The notes beneath the pieces are model-generated. The model was not told where the DNA came from. It searched no databases and saw only the letters and a list, made by a program, of their open reading frames with translations. From the NCBI RefSeq assembly GCF_009938165.1, contig NZ_AP019649.1:2852001-2916000 (forward strand): a DNA stretch of 64,000 bases. The letters run 5' to 3'. Below are positions 1 through 12,094 of this stretch, piece by piece (the first letter of the stretch is position 1; every line of letters starts with the position of its first letter). The DNA is from Vibrio taketomensis. Its GTDB lineage: Bacteria; Pseudomonadota; Gammaproteobacteria; Enterobacterales; Vibrionaceae. A program made the translations under genes and the position numbers.

Positions 1-422
1 CTCCAGTAGCGGTGAAAGCGGGTCGTCAACTTTCAGAGCGTCTGTTCAACAACAAACCAAATGCGAAGATGGACTACTCACTTATCCCTACCGTGGTGTT
101 TAGCCACCCGCCAATTGGCACCATTGGTTTGACAGAACCAGAAGCGATTGCTCAATACGGCGAAGAAAACGTTAAGGTTTACACCTCTGGCTTTACCGCA
201 ATGTACACCGCTGTGACTCAACACCGTCAACCTTGCAAAATGAAGCTGGTTTGTGCGGGTGAAGATGAAAAAGTGGTTGGCCTACACGGCATCGGTTTTG
301 CGGTCGATGAAATGATTCAAGGCTTTGGTGTAGCGATGAAGATGGGCGCAACTAAAGCGGACTTCGACTCAGTCGTTGCCATTCACCCAACGGGTTCAGA
401 AGAGTTTGTTACCATGCGTTAA
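1..422 (+). CDS. gor: Glutathione reductase, C-terminal part
   Basis: The 5' end lies outside the window; the frame is open from base 3. About 140 residues of the C-terminal dimerisation domain of the pyridine nucleotide-disulfide oxidoreductase family are visible. The ending [12 protein letters not shown] carries the catalytic His (HPT) and neighbouring Glu that serve as the acid-base pair for the partner subunit. The [18 protein letters not shown] segment is typical of Gor. The enzyme is a cytoplasmic FAD/NADPH homodimer that reduces glutathione disulfide. A terminator follows 40 bp after the stop, so this is the end of a transcription unit. The redox-active Cys pair cannot be checked here because it lies upstream. 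Confidence 0.96.
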   Translation, partial: PVAVKAGRQLSERLFNNKPNAKMDYSLIPTVVFSHPPIGTIGLTEPEAIAQYGEENVKVYTSGFTAMYTAVTQHRQPCKMKLVCAGEDEKVVGLHGIGFAVDEMIQGFGVAMKMGATKADFDSVVAIHPTGSEEFVTMR

Positions 423-463
423 CCGCATGTGCGCAGCGCACATAGCGCAACTTAACTAAAACT

Positions 464-490
464 AAGCCCAGATTTTTATCTGGGCTTTTT
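464..490 (+). terminator. Rho-independent terminator of gor
   Basis: Stem AAGCCCAGA / TCTGGGCTT with a short T/A loop, followed by a T run, 40 bp downstream of the gor stop. The big minus-strand gene ends just beyond it, so it may work in both directions. Confidence 0.85.
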
Positions 491-506
491 GTTGGCTAGC
501 GATAAC

Positions 507-3500
507 TTAAACCACTAAATACTTAGCGACAGCCTCTTTCACTACTCGAGACTTATCTTTGCTCAATAGTTCAACCAGTTGTGCGCCATCCTCGGCTTGG
601 CTAAGAATCTGAGGCAACTGTGCTCTGCGCCCTGCATGCAAGTAATCCAAGGTATCCGCAAAACGACCAAAATTGCCTCGAGCATGGTGCTGAATAAAAT
701 CACAACAGATCGCAAACTCAGCGTTCTTAATACAGAACAGCGTGATATGGGCTGGATTCACTTCCAGATCAACTAGCCATTTAAGCAAAAAGTGCATCCC
801 ATTTTCACTGCTCTCTTCCTCGCGCTCTTGTTCAAGGTATTGCTCAAAATCGATCTCACCCTGCTGCAATAACTCCAATAACCATGCCTTTTCATGCTGA
901 CCTTCTAATAACTTAAAGCCACGATAATCATGGTTAAGCATTAGGTGCAATAAACGATTTCGCTGCATCGGCGGTAACATCCACAGCAATTGCTTCAACG
1001 TGTATAAGCGATATTCATCGACGCTTGATCTGAAATTTTCAGTCTCAATTTGTGCCGCATACAAACGATGTATCTGCGCATACTCAACATCACCATTAAG
1101 ATAAGCCAATGTTTGCGCCACAATATGCTCAATACGGACAGCTGCGTCTTGGAGTTGCTTAAAAGGGAAAGCACCGCTTGAGGCTCAACGTCTGCTGACA
1201 CAATTACCAATAGACCTCTAGGTAATGCATCCTCATAAATTTCCAACGGCAGCTCTTTATCGGCAATGAGTATTTCATAGTGCTCACCTCGTTGTTGCAC
1301 TATGGTGCTTTGCATCCAGCTTGCACCATCCATATAGCAAGACTGGTCATGAATCGTGCTTTCAGTCGCCACTATCGGCCTGCGTAATTTTGCGGCACTT
1401 TATCGCCATAACCGACATACACACAACCAGTGCCAAGCTCATGCGCCAAAGCAAACTCCAAGAGCGAAGGTTTAACTGCGTAACAATCCGTAGTGCTCGT
1501 GTAAATTCATGCTCGACATCCAATTCGAGATGGGGATATCTCAATGAAGCATGGTGCAAAATTCCACTCTCGCTTTCATTGATAAAGCGTAAACCAGTAT
1601 GCAATGCTTGTGCTTTTACGGGCAACACCACCAAACATACTGCCAAAAGGCCCCATCGCACCGTTAGCGTCATTGGCAATCTCGCTATAGCCTGCCAATG
1701 CTTGCATGTAACGCTCGGTATTATTGCGCTGACGACTCATCTCAAACGCACTCAGAATACCGGCATCAATACCCGCTTTTTCCAACTGCTCGCTAATTTC
1801 GATCTCTTGCAGAACATTGTTAAATTCAATATCCCAGCAGTCTTCAGAATACGCCCTCAGTACATTACGAGCGGCACGCACTGGTGCCAGAGCAATCACA
1901 AATTGCCACAGACGGTCGGCCTGAACACGCTGTGGTAATGGAAGTTGCCTTAACCAAAAGGCAATTAACGTAAAACGTTGGAAGTCTTCATCGTGATCGC
2001 TGAACAGGCTATATCCAGGCTGGTATTCGCTAAATTTATTGATGTACACATCACCACGACAGCATTCATCACGCTGTAGATTCGGTTCAAGCAAAGCGAT
2101 CAAACTCGCTTGATCCTCTTGAGGTTGCTCGGCACAAAAATAATCACGGACACGCTCAATATCGCTTTCGCTTAAGCCCTTGCCTTCAGGACAATGATAA
2201 CTTCCTTGAATAAAACTCTGTTTGAGAAGGTATTCAACCGCCATCCGCCAGATATTGTTTTGCTCAATATAGGCGAACAAAGCACGAGTTACCTCATCGC
2301 CGATCTGCTGGTGATAATCACGGTACAACTGGTAAGCCGCCAGAGCAAAAAAGCCCATCTGTGGTTTATCCCAATGTATTGGGTCACATAGCTCACGAGA
2401 AGGACGTAGAACACTCTCCACTCGCTGAAAATGCTTGTTGTAGAGCAATTCATCTCGGTCATTAAAGGCAAAGAAAATCGACTGCACATCACGCGTTAAA
2501 GCTGGATCTTGCAAATCGGATGGTTGCTCAAGCTGCGGGTCTGATAACTGACTGTAACGACGATAGTAATCTTGGTGAGATAGCAGTGGCTGATCGTCAT
2601 CGGTCAACGACTCCATCATATATTTATTTAACTCACGTCGACCCAAAGCGTGATAAAACACATCAACAACACGTAAATATTGCTGCTTTCGCTCTTCAAG
2701 CCATGCGAGTTGATTGTTCGATGTAACCGTAAGCGTGGTTACTAGGCCATTGCTTAACTCGATCGTTGTCTCTTCACCAAAGTGGTCAGTAAGTAAATCT
2801 CCTCGAACAAGGGACAGAATATCTTCTAACTCTTCATTGACCCCTTGGTTGTTGTATTCCCAGTCATGGACAAAATCATCAATATGCATTGCCATCTCTG
2901 GAGCGTGGGCTGCTGCCAGAGACAATATTTCTATCTCTTGCAATGAGTGCAGAGCATCAATATCAGAGCCATCTTCAATATATCGCCACAGTCGCTCACC
3001 TTGCGGCATTGCAATGATTAACGATTTCAATATCAAGCTACCGTAGTTAATGTCAAAGCGGCGATCATCGCGTTCACGATAAGAACGATACTTAGCTCGG
3101 TCTTGCAATGCGCTCTCCGCTGGACGAACAAGTGGGCCAGAGACTTGGCTTTGAACCCAATGCTGCATGTCATAAGCTTCGTCTTCAAGCGTACTGCCAA
3201 TAAACGCCTGCTGCATAAATGCATCTTCTGCTTCACTATCATCATAGAAATCGGTGTGAGCAAACAGGGTTTGATACAGCCACAACACGGGTTGATACGC
3301 CATCAAATCCTCTTCCTCATCACTGTGTTCATTAATACTGGTCAGCAACACAGGTTCAGCTTGAAAACGCTCAATCACCATCTGCTTAAAGCTCGCGTAA
3401 ACACATGGATTTTGTTGCAAGTACTCACCTAGCGGTTGGTTTATCAACTCTTTGCTATAAATCTCTTGCATAAACATCCCCAAGCGAAAGATCGAGTTAT

Positions 3501-4122
3501 CACACCAAATAAATGCTTTGATAATTTCAGGATGCCAACCATATTCCGCGAGTAGTGTAGAGAGATATTCTTCATATTGAGTCGCATGCTCGTCATCCCA
3601 ATAAGGAATAAAGAACTGTCCAATTAAATATGCGTACTGCAGATCCGTTTTAGCCAACATATAAATTGCTTCAATACCAAATACTCGCATGTCATCGAGC
3701 CACATTTTGTCGGTATCATTCATGCGACGACTGTAAGCAACAATCGCTTTTGCGGTCGCAACGACCGCTGGTCGAATTTGCGGATATTGCAACGCTGCCG
3801 CAAACAAAATCGGCTCTGATATATACACTTCTCTATCATCGGTTATTTCACGATTGTAATAGTGGCTTCCACCTTCTTGACCACAATTAAGCGCAGATTT
3901 CAGCAACTCGAGATTGCTGCCCGCATCACTTGGCTGTAATCGACGAAGGCCTTCCGTCGTTTGCTGTTTAAATTCGACATCAAATTGCTGCTTATTAAAG
4001 GCGGTACCATCGTTCAACATGCTCTGATACTGAATCAGTGCCGATTCTATTTGTTGCGGATCTTGAATATCGATAGAAATAATCTGGTGTTTATCAAATT
4101 GATTCATAAAGCAATACTGCAT
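507..4122 (-). pseudogene. Large uncharacterised protein (about 1,200 aa), frame broken near its 3' end
   Basis: One long gene with an intact 848-residue N-terminal part (4122 to about 1640). It is continued by in-register protein-like segments in other frames: about 1679-1480, about 1480-1390 (with a GCVYVGYGDKVPQNYA stretch), 1372-1150, and finally 1121-507, ending in [10 protein letters not shown]. Four or more small indels lie within about 600 bp. The protein is acidic, rich in Trp, Tyr and Gln, with no signal peptide, membrane segment or nucleotide-binding motif that I can see. The last 200 residues look helical. I do not recognise the family. I recall an uncharacterised gene beside gor in V. 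cholerae, which fits. Start uncertain: ATG at 4122 or ATG at 4107; neither has a clear ribosome-binding site. The breaks look like sequencing errors rather than decay. Confidence 0.6.
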
Positions 4123-4426
4123 TAATTAAATAACTTTAATTACAGTAAGTTAAAAAGATAAACAGTCAAAGGTGAGAATACTAAAAGCAGATATTACGCA
4201 GCTTAGCCATCCAACTCGCTGATTTTACTCATCCTCAAGCAATACAGGATCTATCTGTTTCAGGATTGAATTCTTTTATCTCATTTTGCATTTAGACTTT
4301 TTCTATTACTTGATTGTTAGAATTGTGAGTGGGGTCTAGTATTTACGTAAGTAATTGTAACTGCGCTTTTAAGCGTTTTTGTCAAACGCCTCGACATTGG
4401 GCGCACAACCAAGTTGGTTTATAACA

Positions 4427-5464
4427 ATGAGCGAAACTCCATCGACCTCCCATTTTGTCCGTAATCTTTTTATTACCGTCATCATTGCTGCGGCATTAGC
4501 AGCCGCCAGTTATTTCTATGTACAACATCAAAAAAACTACCCAAATACTGACGATGCTTATGTGCATGCCAATGTGATTTATATTGCGCCACAAGTCAGC
4601 GGTAAAGTTATTGGTGTGAATGTCTCTGATTATCAACAAGTCAGCAAAGGCGACTTGTTATTTCAGATTGATCCCGCGCCGTTTCAAGCACAATTAGATG
4701 AAGCACGAGCAGCTTATGAAGTAGCACTACAAAATAATGCGGCAACAGACGATGCGATTCTTGCGGCAAGTGCCAATGTAAAAAGTGCCGTGGCGCAACT
4801 AGCCGATGCACAATCCACTTATCGCCGCATCAACGATTTGGTAAAAAAACAGCTATTACCTGCACAACAATTGGATGATGCAAAAGCCAAACTATCCAGC
4901 GCAGAAGAAAATGTGATTGCCGCACGCGCGAACATGTCGCAATTAATTAAATCACAAGGCGCACAAGGCACTGAAGCTCCAGAAGTAAAACGCGCTGCAG
5001 CGGCACTTAGCCAAGCCACGCTTTCTCTTTCTTACACCAACATTTTTGCTCCGCAAAGCGGCCACTTAGGCAAACTTAGCGCCCACACCGGTAGCGTCGT
5101 TGCTTCTGGTCAAGCTCTAGTGCCGCTCGTGGAAGACAACACTTACTGGGTGCAAGCGAACTACAAAGAAACTCAATTAGAAAATATTCGTGTCGGCATG
5201 CCTGCCACCATTGAACTGGATTTGTATCCAAAAGCAGCTTATCACGGTGTGGTGAAAGCAATTTCTCCAGCGAGTGGCTCTTCATTCTCACTGCTCCCAC
5301 CAGAAAATGCGACGGGTAACTGGGTTAAAATTCCACAGCGCTTTCCAATAATGATCCAATTGACCAACGTTGATGAACACCCAGATTTTCCATTGCGTGT
5401 TGGGGCGAGTTCAAACGTAACCATCGATACTGTTCACGCTCAACCTCAGCAACAAGAGCAGTAA
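4427..5464 (+). CDS. emrA: EmrA/HlyD-type membrane fusion protein of a multidrug efflux pump
   Basis: 345 residues. A single N-terminal membrane anchor (about residues 10-30, rich in Ala, Ile and Val) is followed by the biotinyl-lipoyl-like half motif NTDDAYVHAN, near-universal in EmrA-type adaptors. Next come an alpha-helical hairpin rich in Ala and Gln (about 90-190) and a beta-barrel domain with the second lipoyl half (SYTNIFAPQSGHLGK). It bridges an inner-membrane MFS pump to a TolC-type outer-membrane channel across the periplasm. The ATG at 4427 is preferred to a TTG 48 bp upstream because it places the membrane anchor close to the N-terminus. The stop is one base from the next gene's ATG, so the two are co-transcribed. 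Drug substrates cannot be read from sequence. Confidence 0.85.
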   Translation: MSETPSTSHFVRNLFITVIIAAALAAASYFYVQHQKNYPNTDDAYVHANVIYIAPQVSGKVIGVNVSDYQQVSKGDLLFQIDPAPFQAQLDEARAAYEVALQNNAATDDAILAASANVKSAVAQLADAQSTYRRINDLVKKQLLPAQQLDDAKAKLSSAEENVIAARANMSQLIKSQGAQGTEAPEVKRAAAALSQATLSLSYTNIFAPQSGHLGKLSAHTGSVVASGQALVPLVEDNTYWVQANYKETQLENIRVGMPATIELDLYPKAAYHGVVKAISPASGSSFSLLPPENATGNWVKIPQRFPIMIQLTNVDEHPDFPLRVGASSNVTIDTVHAQPQQQEQ

Positions 5465-5465
5465 T

Positions 5466-6977
5466 ATGGCGGAGATAGCTCTCTCAAACTCCGAACAGGA
5501 GCAAGAGTCGCAAGTAATGAGTGAGGGTAGCCGTAAATTGGTTACCCTTGCCGTGATGCTCTCTGCGATCATGGTTTTACTTGATATGACCATCGCCAAC
5601 GTCGCCCTACCACATATGATGGGCGCTCTTGGGGTGACTTCTGATCAGGTAACTTGGTTCTGACTTCATACTCAATGGCGGAAGCGATCTTTATTCCGCT
5701 CGCCAGTTTTCTGTCGCTGAAATTTGGCGTACGCCGCTTGCTGCTGCTGTCCGTCACTGGCTTTGTGATTACCTCAGCATTATGTGGTCAAGCTGATGGC
5801 ATTGCAGAAATGGTCACCTTCCGGGTAATGCAAGGCGCGTTTGGTGCTGCGGTTATTCCCCTTTCCCAATCCATCATGGTGCAAATCTACCCCAAAGAAC
5901 AACGGGGTAAAGCAATGGCACTGTTTAGTGTTGGGGTATTACTCGGACCGATTCTTGGCCCAACTCTCGGCGGCATCATTACCGAAAATATGGATTGGCG
6001 CTGGATCTTCTACGTCAATATGCCAATTGGTGCCATCTGTCTTGCGTTGATCTACTTTTTCGTCAAACTCGACGGTCGCGGAAAAACCAGTATTGACTGG
6101 CCACTGGTGATCGCCATGACCATTGGTATTGGTCTACTGCAAATGGTGCTCGATAGAGGTAACGAAGAGTCTTGGTTTGAATCCAATCTCATCTTGTTCA
6201 GTGCGATTATCAGTGCCATTGCATTGGTCTTTTTCATCGCTCGCTCAATCATAACCAAAGGCGATATTGCCCCTATCTGGCTGCTCAAAGACCGCAACCT
6301 CGCAATGTCATGCATCGTGATGGCAGGCTTTTCAATGGGGATGTTTGGCATCACCCAATTACAGCCGATGATGCTCGAGCAGCTATTAAATTATCCGGTA
6401 GAACTGACTGGATTTATGATGGCACCACGCGGCTTAACGTCAGCAATTGTATTGCTAATGATGGCGCGCTACATGGACCGCATTGATGCTCGTTTGCTGA
6501 TTGTCATTGGTTTGTCACTCAATGTGCTGGTACTTACTTTATGACGCAGTACTCGCTACAAATTAATACCTACTGGATTTTGCTGCCGAGTATCATTCAA
6601 GGTGCAGGGATGGGATTGGTATTCGCGCCACTTAGCCAATGGCTTATGCCACGCTAGCAACAAAAGACACCATTGGCGGTGCCGTGATCTTTAACTTATG
6701 TCGAACCATTGGTGGATCATTTGGTATCTCGATTGTGAATACCTACTTCTCTCGCATTCAGCAGCAAGAGTGGAATCAGTTGGGTGGCTCCTTATCGCCC
6801 ACCAATCCAGCCCTACAACACGCCGCACAAGCGCAAGGCGTACCGATCACCGATCCATCGTTTATCGCCCAAGTACAAAATCTACTACTTCAGCAATCGA
6901 CGTTACTCGCCTTTGTCTACACCTTTGGCTTTCTACTTATTTCCTACATGCCTAATTCCATTATTGGCACTGTTTAA
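5466..6977 (+). pseudogene. emrB: EmrB/QacA-type MFS efflux pump (DHA2 family), frame broken
   Basis: Starts directly after the EmrA-like gene. The DHA2 signature DMTIANVALPHMMGALG is present, followed by about 14 hydrophobic segments. The reading frame shifts three times by one missing base: near 5660 (TGGGTT expected, TGGTT present), near 6540 (before MTQYSLQ), and near 6637 (a base lost before ATGGCTTATGCC). At least one more change lies near the C-terminus at about 6950. After correction the protein is continuous, about 510 residues, the normal length for EmrB. It is a proton-driven inner-membrane exporter acting with the upstream adaptor. All three clear lesions are single-base losses, which suggests base-calling errors. 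If real, the pump would be non-functional. Confidence 0.8.
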
Positions 6978-6998
6978 CGAAGACCAAAACCATAAAAC

Positions 6999-7027
6999 AA
7001 CAGCCCCTATCGATTTGGGGCTGTTAT
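6999..7027 (+). terminator. Stem-loop after the EmrB-like gene
   Basis: AACAGCCCC pairs with GGGGCTGTT around a TATCGATTT loop and is followed by ATCT. The T run is weak, but the position at the convergent end of two genes fits a terminator shared with the minus-strand gene. Confidence 0.6.
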
Positions 7028-7930
7028 CTAATTACTCACACACATAATATTGAGCAAAGACTTACCGGATATGTGCGTTATTTTACCGCTAGTAAATAGC
7101 GCCGTATGGTCACTTCCCCAATATGGTAGATGCATTGGCCATTGGTTACTTTGCATCACATCTGCAGCCAGTAAAGTTTGCCACTGATCTTGGCTTGGCA
7201 CACTCATATCTAATTGCTGGCAAACCTGGTTGCTATTGCAAAATCTAGTCGGCTCCATGGCTTGTCATATTCCATATAGAACTGTTCATCACTCAGCGGC
7301 AAATACGGTACGCTGAAAGAAACATCCCTCTATTTTTATTTCACGACGAATCGAGATTCTAGCTTGGATGGAGCAGCGGCTTCTTTAGGTGGCTTTGCTG
7401 CGGCGATAGGGCAGGTTTGCTGGAGGAATAATCGTCATCGACTGACGTTTGGCTGGCTTGCTTGCTTGTGCTTCAATTTTACGCGCCGGCACAACCGAAG
7501 GCGGTGCGCCTTTTACCACTTCACGAATAAAGGCTTGTTGATACGGTTTGAGTTGCTTTACTGCACGCAAATCTGCTCGCTTGAGTAAAGTCTGATATGG
7601 ACCAATCAAACAACGCGCATTTTTCCTTCGACTTTGCCCATCACCGCTAATATGTGGGTAAATCACTTTTGCTTGCTCAAGAGTTAAAGGTTTGGCTAAA
7701 ACACCACATTGAATCCAAAATGTTGATTGATCGCCTTTGGGCTGCTGTTTGCCCCATAAACCTTTGCCAATTGGGCAGCAGAGAGTAAAGGAAGTTCATG
7801 CGCTGAAGCCTGAGTGGCATCACAAAAATTCTTGGGCGCTGACTGGCATTACTGCGCCAGCACCCACTAGAGTAACAATTGTCATTAACTTGGCACGCTG
7901 CAAATTAAGCGGCAGCAATTTTATATCCAT
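7028..7930 (-). pseudogene. Exported protein with a SPOR-like repeat, heavily frame-broken
   Basis: Pieces of one minus-strand gene can be followed from an N-terminal hydrophobic signal-like stretch (TLVGAGAVMPVSA, then QE) at about 7885-7830. A region FWIQCGVLAKPLTLEQA...CLIGPYQ...FIREVV (about 7710-7510) resembles a SPOR peptidoglycan-binding fold. An Ala/Pro/Lys-rich linker and a C-terminal part (about 7300-7028, with WPMHLPYWGSDHTALF) complete it. At least five indels are needed to join them, for example AAA to AA near 7725. If the SPOR reading is right, the product would act in the periplasm or at the septum. The domain call rests on pattern similarity only, and the start (ATG 7930 or 7885) is uncertain. 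Confidence 0.45.
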
Positions 7931-8103
7931 ATCGGCAAATCGACCTTTATTGTTATTTTCTTGGCTAGGTTTGGGTGAAGCTTAGAAAGACTCAAATTAG
8001 AACAACCTTTTGAAAAACGTTCCTTTAAAATCCATTTTCACCTCCACTCAGCCAGCAGAATCACTCGATTGTAAATTACTTTGCGTTGAGAAAATGTGAA
8101 TGC

Positions 8104-8133
8104 AAAAAGAGCCGTGTTTTAATTCGGCTCTGA
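8104..8133 (-). terminator. Terminator downstream of the phosphoethanolamine transferase gene
   Basis: Read on the minus strand, CAGAGCCGAATTAAAACACGGCTCT is a stem-loop followed by five T residues. It lies about 55 bp beyond the stop at 8189. Confidence 0.75.
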
Positions 8134-8188
8134 GTGTAAAACTTTGCCAACGTGTGATCTTGGACGTAGATCACCTATTTATTGCAAG

Positions 8189-9815
8189 CTACTTGCTGGT
8201 TCGACAACTGGCAAAAATGTCTAAACCATCTTGATAAACCTGAGTTTTTACGTCCATCACACCCAGCAGTGAGTGGAACAGATTGTCATGAGAGTGGGTA
8301 TCAATTTGTTGAGCTTTTTGTTGTAAGCAATCACGATTAATATGCTTCACTTGCTCAAAACCTGGTGACATCCAGACAATAAGCGGCACAGTTTTTTGTA
8401 GATCAGGGGCAATTGAATACGGTGCACCATGCAAATACATGCCGTCTTCACCTAGAGACTCCCCATGATCCGAAAGATAAATCAATGCCGTGTTGTATTT
8501 GCTTTCTAACTTGGTCAAACGCTTAATCAACTGACTCAAAACATAGTCGGTATAGCGAATGGTATTGTCGTAACTATTTACGATCTGCTCTCGACTACAG
8601 TTTTCAATATCAGCCCGCGGACAATCAGGCTGAAATACCGCCATCTCTTTCGGATAGCGTTTGTAATACGTAGGGCCATGGCTGCCAATCAAATGCAGCG
8701 CAATCATACGGTTGCCATCTAATTGTTCGACGTTTTTATCAAACCCATTCAATAACACCATATCGTAGCAAGTATCTCCATCACACTGGGCATCGACATT
8801 ATGGCGATTCATCATCTGACGTTCGATACGGTTCGCAACCCCTTTGTCGCCACCATCATCGTCTTCCCAAATCATGGACACACCAGCGCGCTTAAGAATA
8901 TCAATCGCATTATCTTGATTCGCCGCTTTATCGTGGCTGTAAGTATCATGGGTTAAGATGGAAAACATACATGGCAATGATACCGCTGTTGCCGTGCCGC
9001 AAGAGCGAACGTCCTGAAATGAAATCACGCCAAGTTTGGATGTAAACGGATTGGTTTCACGATCATATCCGTTCAATTGATAATTGTGTGAACGAGCGGT
9101 TTCACCAACCACTAACACCAATAAGGTTGGTTTAGTCTTCGCTTTGCTCCAGAGCCATTTGGTGGGCATCAAGACCAATCTCTTGATAAGGCTCAGGCGT
9201 AAAAGTAAGTACGATGAATATACTTGTATGTTGAACCCACGAACTCTGTCGGCACGATCACGCGCTTAAGATAACTATTATTGCGTCCAACCGATGCGTA
9301 GTCTTGGTAGTACAGACCCGCTATTGCCACAATGACCAATACAGAGACCAACATTGAGGCCATTTTTTGCCCCACGACCATCAGAGCGCTTTGTCGCTTT
9401 ACTTTCACCGTTGCCAATAACAGCGCTGGCAGTAAACCCAACACCACAAACCAAACAACCGAATAGGCACTAAGATATGAACCAGCTTCACTGCTGTCAG
9501 TCTGCATGATATTGGTGATCATATCTGGAGTAAAAATGGTGCCATAGTTGAAACTGGCATAGCTGACCAAAGCTGAGCTTACGAGAAGCAACATAAAGAA
9601 TGGTTTAGTAATAAACGGCCAACTAAACACATTAAAATGAGGTTTAACGCAGCAAAGAAAAACAGAGGAATGGTAATAATAAAGCCAACCTTCACCGCTT
9701 CCATCTGGCTAAAGATATGCTGTAGTTCTTTATAAATCGGAAGATTCAACACTAAAGCAAAATAGAGTGCCAGCAATGCGGTTATGGCCATATAAGATAA
9801 CGATAAACGTCTCAT
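8189..9815 (-). pseudogene. eptA: EptA-type lipid A phosphoethanolamine transferase, frame broken
   Basis: About 540 residues after frame correction, normal for the family. The N-terminal part (about 170 residues) has five hydrophobic segments. The periplasmic alkaline-phosphatase-like domain follows, with VVGETARSHNYQLNGYDR, the nucleophile Thr in CGTATAVSLPCMFS, and the metal-binding DHGESLGEDGMYLHG. Several Cys are present, as expected for its disulfides. It transfers phosphoethanolamine from phosphatidylethanolamine to lipid A, lowering negative charge and polymyxin binding. The start has a good GGGGAG ribosome-binding site. Frame breaks occur near 9615, 9200 and 9150, mostly single-base losses. 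I cannot separate EptA from EptB-like relatives by eye. Confidence 0.8.
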
Positions 9816-10066
9816 AATCTACTCCCCTTTAAACTCATCACGTTGCTGGAACCGAAAAGCTGGTTATAGCTTTCTAGATTAAGTGTAGACCTAGCATCTA
9901 ACCTTCTATTGTATTGGCTGTTATTCACCCGAATGTCCCATTGGTTGTGTTGAGGTGCAAAAATGCAGAAATAAAAACTGCATATGAGACAACAATTTGC
10001 ACAGAAACTCGAAATAACTCAGCAGAAACATAGATTCCATATCTGAAATTTGTGGTTAATAGAAAC

Positions 10067-10095
10067 AAAAAAAGCCGCATCAAAATGCGGCTTTC
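10067..10095 (-). terminator. Terminator of the peptide transporter operon
   Basis: Minus-strand stem GAAAGCCGCATTTTGATGCGGCT followed by seven T residues, 18 bp beyond the end of the last permease gene. Confidence 0.85.
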
Positions 10096-10112
10096 TAAAG
10101 CAAGGTTAAGCG

Positions 10113-11040
10113 TTAACCTTTGTAAATTTTCGGGTTAAATACATCGCGTAGCCAGTCACCCAATAAGTTAATCACCAAAACTAATGTCACGAGAACGAGA
10201 CCTGGGAAGGCAGTAATCCACCACGCACCAGAGAAGATATAGTTAAAACCAATACTAATCAAAGCGCCAAGTGATGGCTGATCGACAGGCAAACCTAAAC
10301 CCAAGAATGACAGCGCCGCCTCAGACATGATGGCATTTGCCACTTGCACGGTAGAGATAACCAAAATTGGTGATAAACAGTTTGGCAAAATATGACGGAA
10401 CATAATACGTGGCGCTTTAAAGCCCATCACGTGCGGCCTCCACATATTCTTCTTCTTCTCTGCCAATACGGAAGCGCGAATAGTAGTGCATACTGTGGCC
10501 ACTCTGCCACACCGATAATCACCACCAGCATGAGAACGGCATATTGACTATAAAACTCGTTACCAAAACTGGCTTTAAAATTGCCGAAACAATAATCGCC
10601 ACCATCATGGTAGAGAAAGAGAGCTGCACATCGGCAAACCGCATCAAAAAGCTATCAATACGGCCACCAAAGTAACCCGCAGAAAGGCCAATGACGATAC
10701 CTAAAAACAACTGCAAGCCCACCGCCATAAAACCGATAGTCAGAGACAAACGTGAGCCATACAAAATCGTCGATAAAATATCGCGCCCTTGCTCATCTGT
10801 ACCCAGTAAGAAACGCTCATCACCCTCTTCCATCCATGAAGGTGGTAACTCAGAGTCCATAATATCAATTGACGCGAGATCATATGGGTCTGTTGGTGAT
10901 TAATGGAGCACTCAGCGCCAACACCAAAACATCATAAATACCGCAAAGCTGACCATCGCCACTTTGTCGCAAAAATAGTAGAGAATGTCTGACTGTTTAA
11001 ATCGCTCCCAACGAGAAGGAGCTGCTACAACTTGTTCCAT
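10113..11040 (-). pseudogene. dppC: Peptide ABC transporter permease, DppC type, frame broken
   Basis: Starts at ATG 11040 (MEQVVAAPSRWERF) and ends in a normal DppC tail (WLRDVFNPKIYKG). It carries the N-terminal transmembrane helix, FLLGTDEQGRDILSTILYGSR, and the EAA loop (GFKAPRIMFRHILPNCLSPILV) that contacts the ATPase. Six hydrophobic segments are expected for this binding-protein-dependent permease. At least three indels interrupt it: near 10930, near 10570 in the stretch before the EAA loop, and near 10440-10500. Corrected length is about 310 residues, close to the family norm. It forms a heterodimeric channel with the adjacent DppB-type protein. The breaks look like sequencing errors. 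Confidence 0.8.
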
Positions 11041-12007
11041 GATTACCTTTACCAGTTAGATTTACGGTTGGGTTAATTAAGCCATATAGCAAATCGACAA
11101 TGGTGTTGGTCACGACAAAGATAAGCCCAACAAAATAACGTAAGCAGTGATAAGTGGCGTATCTACACGGTTTATCGCTTTAAAATAGAAGCCGGTGCCC
11201 GGCCATTGAAATACGGTTTCAGTCAAAATGGTGTATGCCACCATCGTGCCGATCTGTACGCCACCAACAGTCAGTACTGGTAACAATGTATTTTTCAGTG
11301 CATGTTGGTAGTAGATTTTTCAGCTTCAGGCCTTCGCCGTAGCAAACTTAATGTATTCCGAGCCCAACACTTCAAGCATTTCAGCGCACTAAGCGAATAA
11401 ATAGCGGCAACATAATCGAAGCCAGTGCAATACATGGCAAAATTAAGTGAGCAAGACCATCAAGCGTAAAATAGCCAGACTCCCAACCCAATACATTAGC
11501 GGTTTCGCCTCGCCCATATGACGGTAACCAGCCGAGCTCAATCGAGAACACATACATCAACATAATGGCGGTTAAGAACACAGGAATGGAAATACCAATA
11601 CTGCTGCCAGCCATGACCAATTTGGTGAAGAAACTTTTCGGATGAATCGCCGAATAGACGCCAAGTGGGATGGATAAGCCGACGATAATCAGCGATGCAC
11701 CAAACACAAGTTCGAGTGTCGCGACCAATTTATCCAGAATGACTTCCACCGCTGGGCGTTTGAAAAAGTAAGATGTGCCTAAATCTCCTTGCAGCGCATT
11801 AGTAACAAAACGAGTGTATTTGGTAATAAAGGGATCGTTTAGTCCCATTTCGTCACGCAGTGCTTGTCGCTCGGCTTCTGACACCGACTGCCCTACAAGC
11901 TCACGTAATGGGTCACCCAGGTTATCCTGAATGGCAAACGCCACTAAACTGATCACAAACATCACTATCAGTGCCTGATATAGGCGCTTGACCAGAAACG
12001 AAAACAT
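11041..12007 (-). pseudogene. dppB: Peptide ABC transporter permease, DppB type, frame broken
   Basis: Start ATG 12007 gives MFSFLVKRLYQALIVMF, the classic first helix. The frame is open to 11381 and then continues in other frames through AEMLEVLGSEYIKFATAK (EAA loop), YYQHALKNTLLPVLTVGGVQIG and a last helix ending near LLYGLINPTVNLTGKG. Four lesions are visible: loss of CG from a GCGCGC run near 11385, loss of an A near 11325, loss of two bases near 11305, and a G lost from a GGGG run near 11130. The exact stop is unclear, but it abuts or overlaps the dppC-type start. Corrected length is about 320 residues. Role: inner-membrane half-channel for peptides. Confidence 0.8.
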
Positions 12008-12094
12008 TCCCTGCCCCTTAACTATCCTTGTTGCTACGTAGAAAGGCCACGCAGCCATTACAACTTTTATCGATACACCAATCTATATTTGAAT

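Noticed and set aside
1321..1938. Plus-strand open frame of 205 codons
   Set aside because: It lies opposite the broken large gene and has no family resemblance; a shadow frame.
5466..6977. Real pseudogenisation of the EmrB-like pump
   Set aside because: All clear lesions are single-base losses, the protein is intact after repair, and neighbouring conserved genes show the same lesion pattern; error is more likely.
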